Shown: positions 61,811-64,000 of the stretch, piece after piece
Layout: every line of letters begins with the position of its first letter
Numbering within the stretch: the stretch's first letter is position 1
NCBI RefSeq assembly: GCF_009811315.1
Contig: NZ_BLID01000004.1
Location: 372,001-436,000, forward strand
DNA from: Vibrio atypicus
GTDB lineage: Bacteria; Pseudomonadota; Gammaproteobacteria; Enterobacterales; Vibrionaceae
Direction: 5' to 3'
Length of the DNA stretch: 64,000 bases
Program-made: the position numbers and the translations under genes
The notes under the pieces: generated by a model
Seen by the model: only the letters and a program-made list of their open reading frames with translations
The model's database searches: none
What the model was told of the DNA's origin: nothing

Positions 61811-62581
61811 GTGAAGCAAGTACCTCGACATCAGCAAATCGTTGAGTTGGTTCAAAAACAGGGTTACGTCAGTACGGACGAATTAGTCGAGCAGTTTAAC
61901 GTTAGTCCGCAAACCATCCGGCGCGATCTAAACGAACTTGCAGATGCGAATAAGATACGTCGCTACCACGGCGGTGCAACCATCCCATTAAGTTCAGAAA
62001 ACACCTCTTACAACACACGTAAGAGCATGAACTTTAATGAAAAAGACGTCATTGCAGAAGAGGTGGTTAAACACATTCCTGATGGCGCTACACTCTTTAT
62101 TGATATCGGCACTACGCCAGAGGCCATTGCTAAAGCTCTGAATAAAAACCATAAACAGCTTCGCATCGTCACTAACAACATAAATGTCGCCACCATCTTA
62201 CTGCCCAACCCAGAGTTCAAAGTGATTCTTGCTGGCGGCGAAGTACGTAACCGCGATGGCGGCATTGTTGGTGAAGCAACCCTAGACTTCATTAAACAGT
62301 TTCGTTTAGATTTCGGTATCTTAGGCATCAGTGGTATCGATTTTGATGGATCTCTGCTTGATTTTGATTACCACGAAGTACGTGTAAAACAGGCGATCAT
62401 TGAAAACAGTCGTAGCGTTTTCTTGGCTGTTGACCATTCCAAATTTGGTCGAAATGCCATGGTTAAGCTAGGCAATATCTCTCAACTGCATATGCTATTT
62501 ACCGATAAGCAGCCTCCTAAAGAGATTCTTTCTATTCTAAAAGAGCATTCCATTCCTCTTGAAGTCATCAATCAAGAGTAA
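61811..62581 (+). CDS. glpR: GlpR, DeoR-family glycerol-3-phosphate repressor
   Basis: 256 residues: a DeoR helix-turn-helix (RHQQIVELVQKQGYVSTDEL, then SPQTIRRDLNELAD) and the DeoR sensor domain with the sugar-phosphate loop (LFIDIGTTPEAIAKAL). Glycerol-3-phosphate is the expected inducer. It is read as its own unit, with terminators on both sides. The start is GTG. Confidence 0.94.
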   Translation: MKQVPRHQQIVELVQKQGYVSTDELVEQFNVSPQTIRRDLNELADANKIRRYHGGATIPLSSENTSYNTRKSMNFNEKDVIAEEVVKHIPDGATLFIDIGTTPEAIAKALNKNHKQLRIVTNNINVATILLPNPEFKVILAGGEVRNRDGGIVGEATLDFIKQFRLDFGILGISGIDFDGSLLDFDYHEVRVKQAIIENSRSVFLAVDHSKFGRNAMVKLGNISQLHMLFTDKQPPKEILSILKEHSIPLEVINQE

Positions 62582-62614
62582 ATTAACCCCAACAACACAT
62601 AGTTAACCTTTTAG

Positions 62615-62644
62615 AAACCTCTATTGTTTAATAGAGGTTTTTTT
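62615..62644 (+). terminator. Terminator of glpR
   Basis: AAACCTCTATT and AATAGAGGTTT with loop GTTT, followed by T-run. Confidence 0.9.
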
Positions 62645-62720
62645 GTGTACAAATCACACAAAACGCTCATAAACGAAAATAATTAATGATCTTAAACGAA
62701 AGTACAGTTACGATTCATTT

Positions 62721-62745
62721 ATGTTCAATAATGCTCGTTCGCTCA
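62721..62745. promoter_or_regulatory. Candidate GlpR operator upstream of glpD
   Basis: ATGTTCAATA, whose first six bases match the E. coli GlpR half-site ATGTTC, is followed directly by ATGCTCGTTCGCTCA, the motif shared with the glpK upstream region. It lies 16-40 bp before the glpD start. Confidence 0.45.
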
Positions 62746-62760
62746 AAGAGGTCACATTTT

Positions 62761-64000
62761 ATGAGTATCAAACACAATGCAACCACAGCCCCTTTAGATC
62801 TAATCATTATCGGTGGTGGCATTAATGGTGCAGGTATTGCGGCAGACGCAACAGGACGTGGCTTATCTGTAGGTTTATACGAAGCTAACGATTTTGCTTC
62901 TGCGACCTCTTCAGCCAGTTCAAAACTGATCCATGGCGGCTTACGATATCTAGAACATTATGAGTTTCGCTTAGTGTCTGAAGCCCTAGCGGAACGGGAA
63001 GTCTTACTCAGTAAAGCGCCACATATCGCACAACCAATGCGTTTTCGCCTGCCTCATAGGCCATTCCTACGCCCCGCATGGATGATTCGCTGCGGGCTAT
63101 TTCTGTATGATCACCTAGGTAAGCGCACCACATTACCGGCTAGTCGATCCATTGATTTAGCCAAATCAGGTCTGCTTAAAGCTGAAATGAAAAAAGGATT
63201 TGAGTACTCAGATTGCTGGGTCGATGATGCTCGCTTAGTTCTACTTAATGTCATGGCTGCACAAGAAAATGGCGCAGAGATCCGTAACTATTGCCGTGTA
63301 GAAAAAGCTATTCGCGAAGGTGACCTATGGCGTGTAACTATATTTGACACCACGACAGGAGAACGTTTTGAGCGCCAAGCTAAAGCCCTAGTTAATGCTG
63401 CAGGCCCTTGGGTTAAGCAATTCTATGATGATGGTTTAGAGCAACCTTCTCCACGAAACATCCGTTTGATCAAAGGCTCGCATATTGTTGTGCCGCGTAT
63501 CCATGAAGAGCCGCAAGCCTACATTCTCCAAAATAAAGATAATCGTATTGTCTTTATGATCCCTTACTTGGATAAGTTCTCGATCATTGGCACAACGGAT
63601 GTCGAATACAAAGGTGACCCACGTGAGGTGGCAATATCAGAAGAAGAGACTGATTATTTGATCGATATTGTGAACCAACATTTTGTTCAGCAACTCAGCC
63701 GAGAGGATGTCGTATGGACTTACAGTGGCGTAAGACCTTTATGTGACGATGAATCCGACTCGCCACAAGCCATCACTCGTGACTATACCCTTGAGTTAGA
63801 AGCAGAGTTCGATCAAGCGCCCATCTTGTCTATCTTTGGCGGCAAGCTCACGACGTACCGAAAACTAGCGGAATCCGCGATGAGAAAGCTCGCTCCTTAC
63901 TTTCCGACGATGGGGAAACCTTGGACAGCAAACCAAGCACTACCTGGTGGTAACTTTAGCTGCAGCCGTGAAGAACTTGCACAAACGATTCAAACACAGT
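62761..64000 (+). CDS. glpD: GlpD, aerobic glycerol-3-phosphate dehydrogenase (cut by window edge)
   Basis: 413 codons are visible of a protein usually near 500-530 residues. It is an inner-membrane-associated FAD enzyme that oxidises glycerol-3-phosphate to dihydroxyacetone phosphate and passes electrons to quinone. The FAD-binding GGGINGAGIAADATGRG is at about residue 18; the conserved KLIHGGLRYLEHYEF and GGKLTTYRKLAE segments are intact. The ATG at 62761 follows AGAGGTC. Its 3' end lies beyond the window. Confidence 0.96.
   Translation, partial: MSIKHNATTAPLDLIIIGGGINGAGIAADATGRGLSVGLYEANDFASATSSASSKLIHGGLRYLEHYEFRLVSEALAEREVLLSKAPHIAQPMRFRLPHRPFLRPAWMIRCGLFLYDHLGKRTTLPASRSIDLAKSGLLKAEMKKGFEYSDCWVDDARLVLLNVMAAQENGAEIRNYCRVEKAIREGDLWRVTIFDTTTGERFERQAKALVNAAGPWVKQFYDDGLEQPSPRNIRLIKGSHIVVPRIHEEPQAYILQNKDNRIVFMIPYLDKFSIIGTTDVEYKGDPREVAISEEETDYLIDIVNQHFVQQLSREDVVWTYSGVRPLCDDESDSPQAITRDYTLELEAEFDQAPILSIFGGKLTTYRKLAESAMRKLAPYFPTMGKPWTANQALPGGNFSCSREELAQTIQTQ

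Overview
The window looks like chromosome 1 of a Vibrio species. The evidence is gene content and order: a phoU-pstBAC / ppk-ppx / pstS-phoR-phoB phosphate block with outsized PstA and PstC, an OxyR2-type regulator divergent from a 2-Cys peroxiredoxin, a long-form DapD, an scrR-scrBAK sucrose locus, and glpK-glpR-glpD. It reads as ordinary chromosome. I see no tRNA, rRNA, CRISPR array, integrase, transposase or clear insertion sequence. All identifications come from reading the sequence; no database search was run.

Layout. (1) 1-5504: recC and the 5' half of recB on the minus strand, with an unusual 263-bp hairpin-rich spacer between them. (2) 5600-13904: a six-gene minus-strand operon for a glycerol-type ABC importer (order glpS-T-P-Q-U-V, as in rhizobia). 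It has a good sigma-54 promoter, and a divergent AcoR-like sigma-54 activator lies across a palindrome-rich region. (3) 13901-20467: a TDT-family exporter with a divergent YeiE-like LysR regulator, SOS-type yebG, cutC, a second LysR regulator, then an unrecognised trio of a repeat-bearing lipoprotein and two small predicted outer-membrane barrels. (4) 20464-32832: the phosphate and polyphosphate block, with Pho boxes ahead of pstC and phoB. (5) 33041-44190: rdgC, trhP-yfhL, mepA, a DUF1904 gene, an exported protein, and queA-tgt-yajC-secD-secF, then a CBS-domain gene. (6) 44234-49277: sucrose PTS locus. (7) 49496-54766: a chemoreceptor and the glyoxylate shunt operon aceB-aceA. (8) 55366-58444: oxyR2 / prx2 and dapD. 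(9) 58527-59885: a small TetR-controlled operon. (10) 60117-64000: glpK, glpR and the 5' part of glpD.

How the parts fit. Glycerol metabolism appears at both ends: an ATP-driven importer at 5.7-11.7 kb and the kinase, repressor and dehydrogenase at 60-64 kb. No glpF channel gene is seen in the window. The importer's two ATPases carry complementary losses: one lacks the H-loop histidine, the other lacks the LSGGQ signature. This predicts one working and one degenerate ATP site. The phosphate block joins sensing (PhoR/PhoB/PhoU), uptake (PstSCAB) and storage (Ppk/Ppx).

Best leads: the sigma-54-controlled importer with asymmetric ATPases and a 44-bp quasi-palindrome; the lipoprotein/barrel trio with a 10-bp inverted repeat enclosing its leader; twin 16-bp palindromes plus a HexR-like box upstream of aceBA; and a TetR promoter whose -10 box is bracketed by two operator copies.
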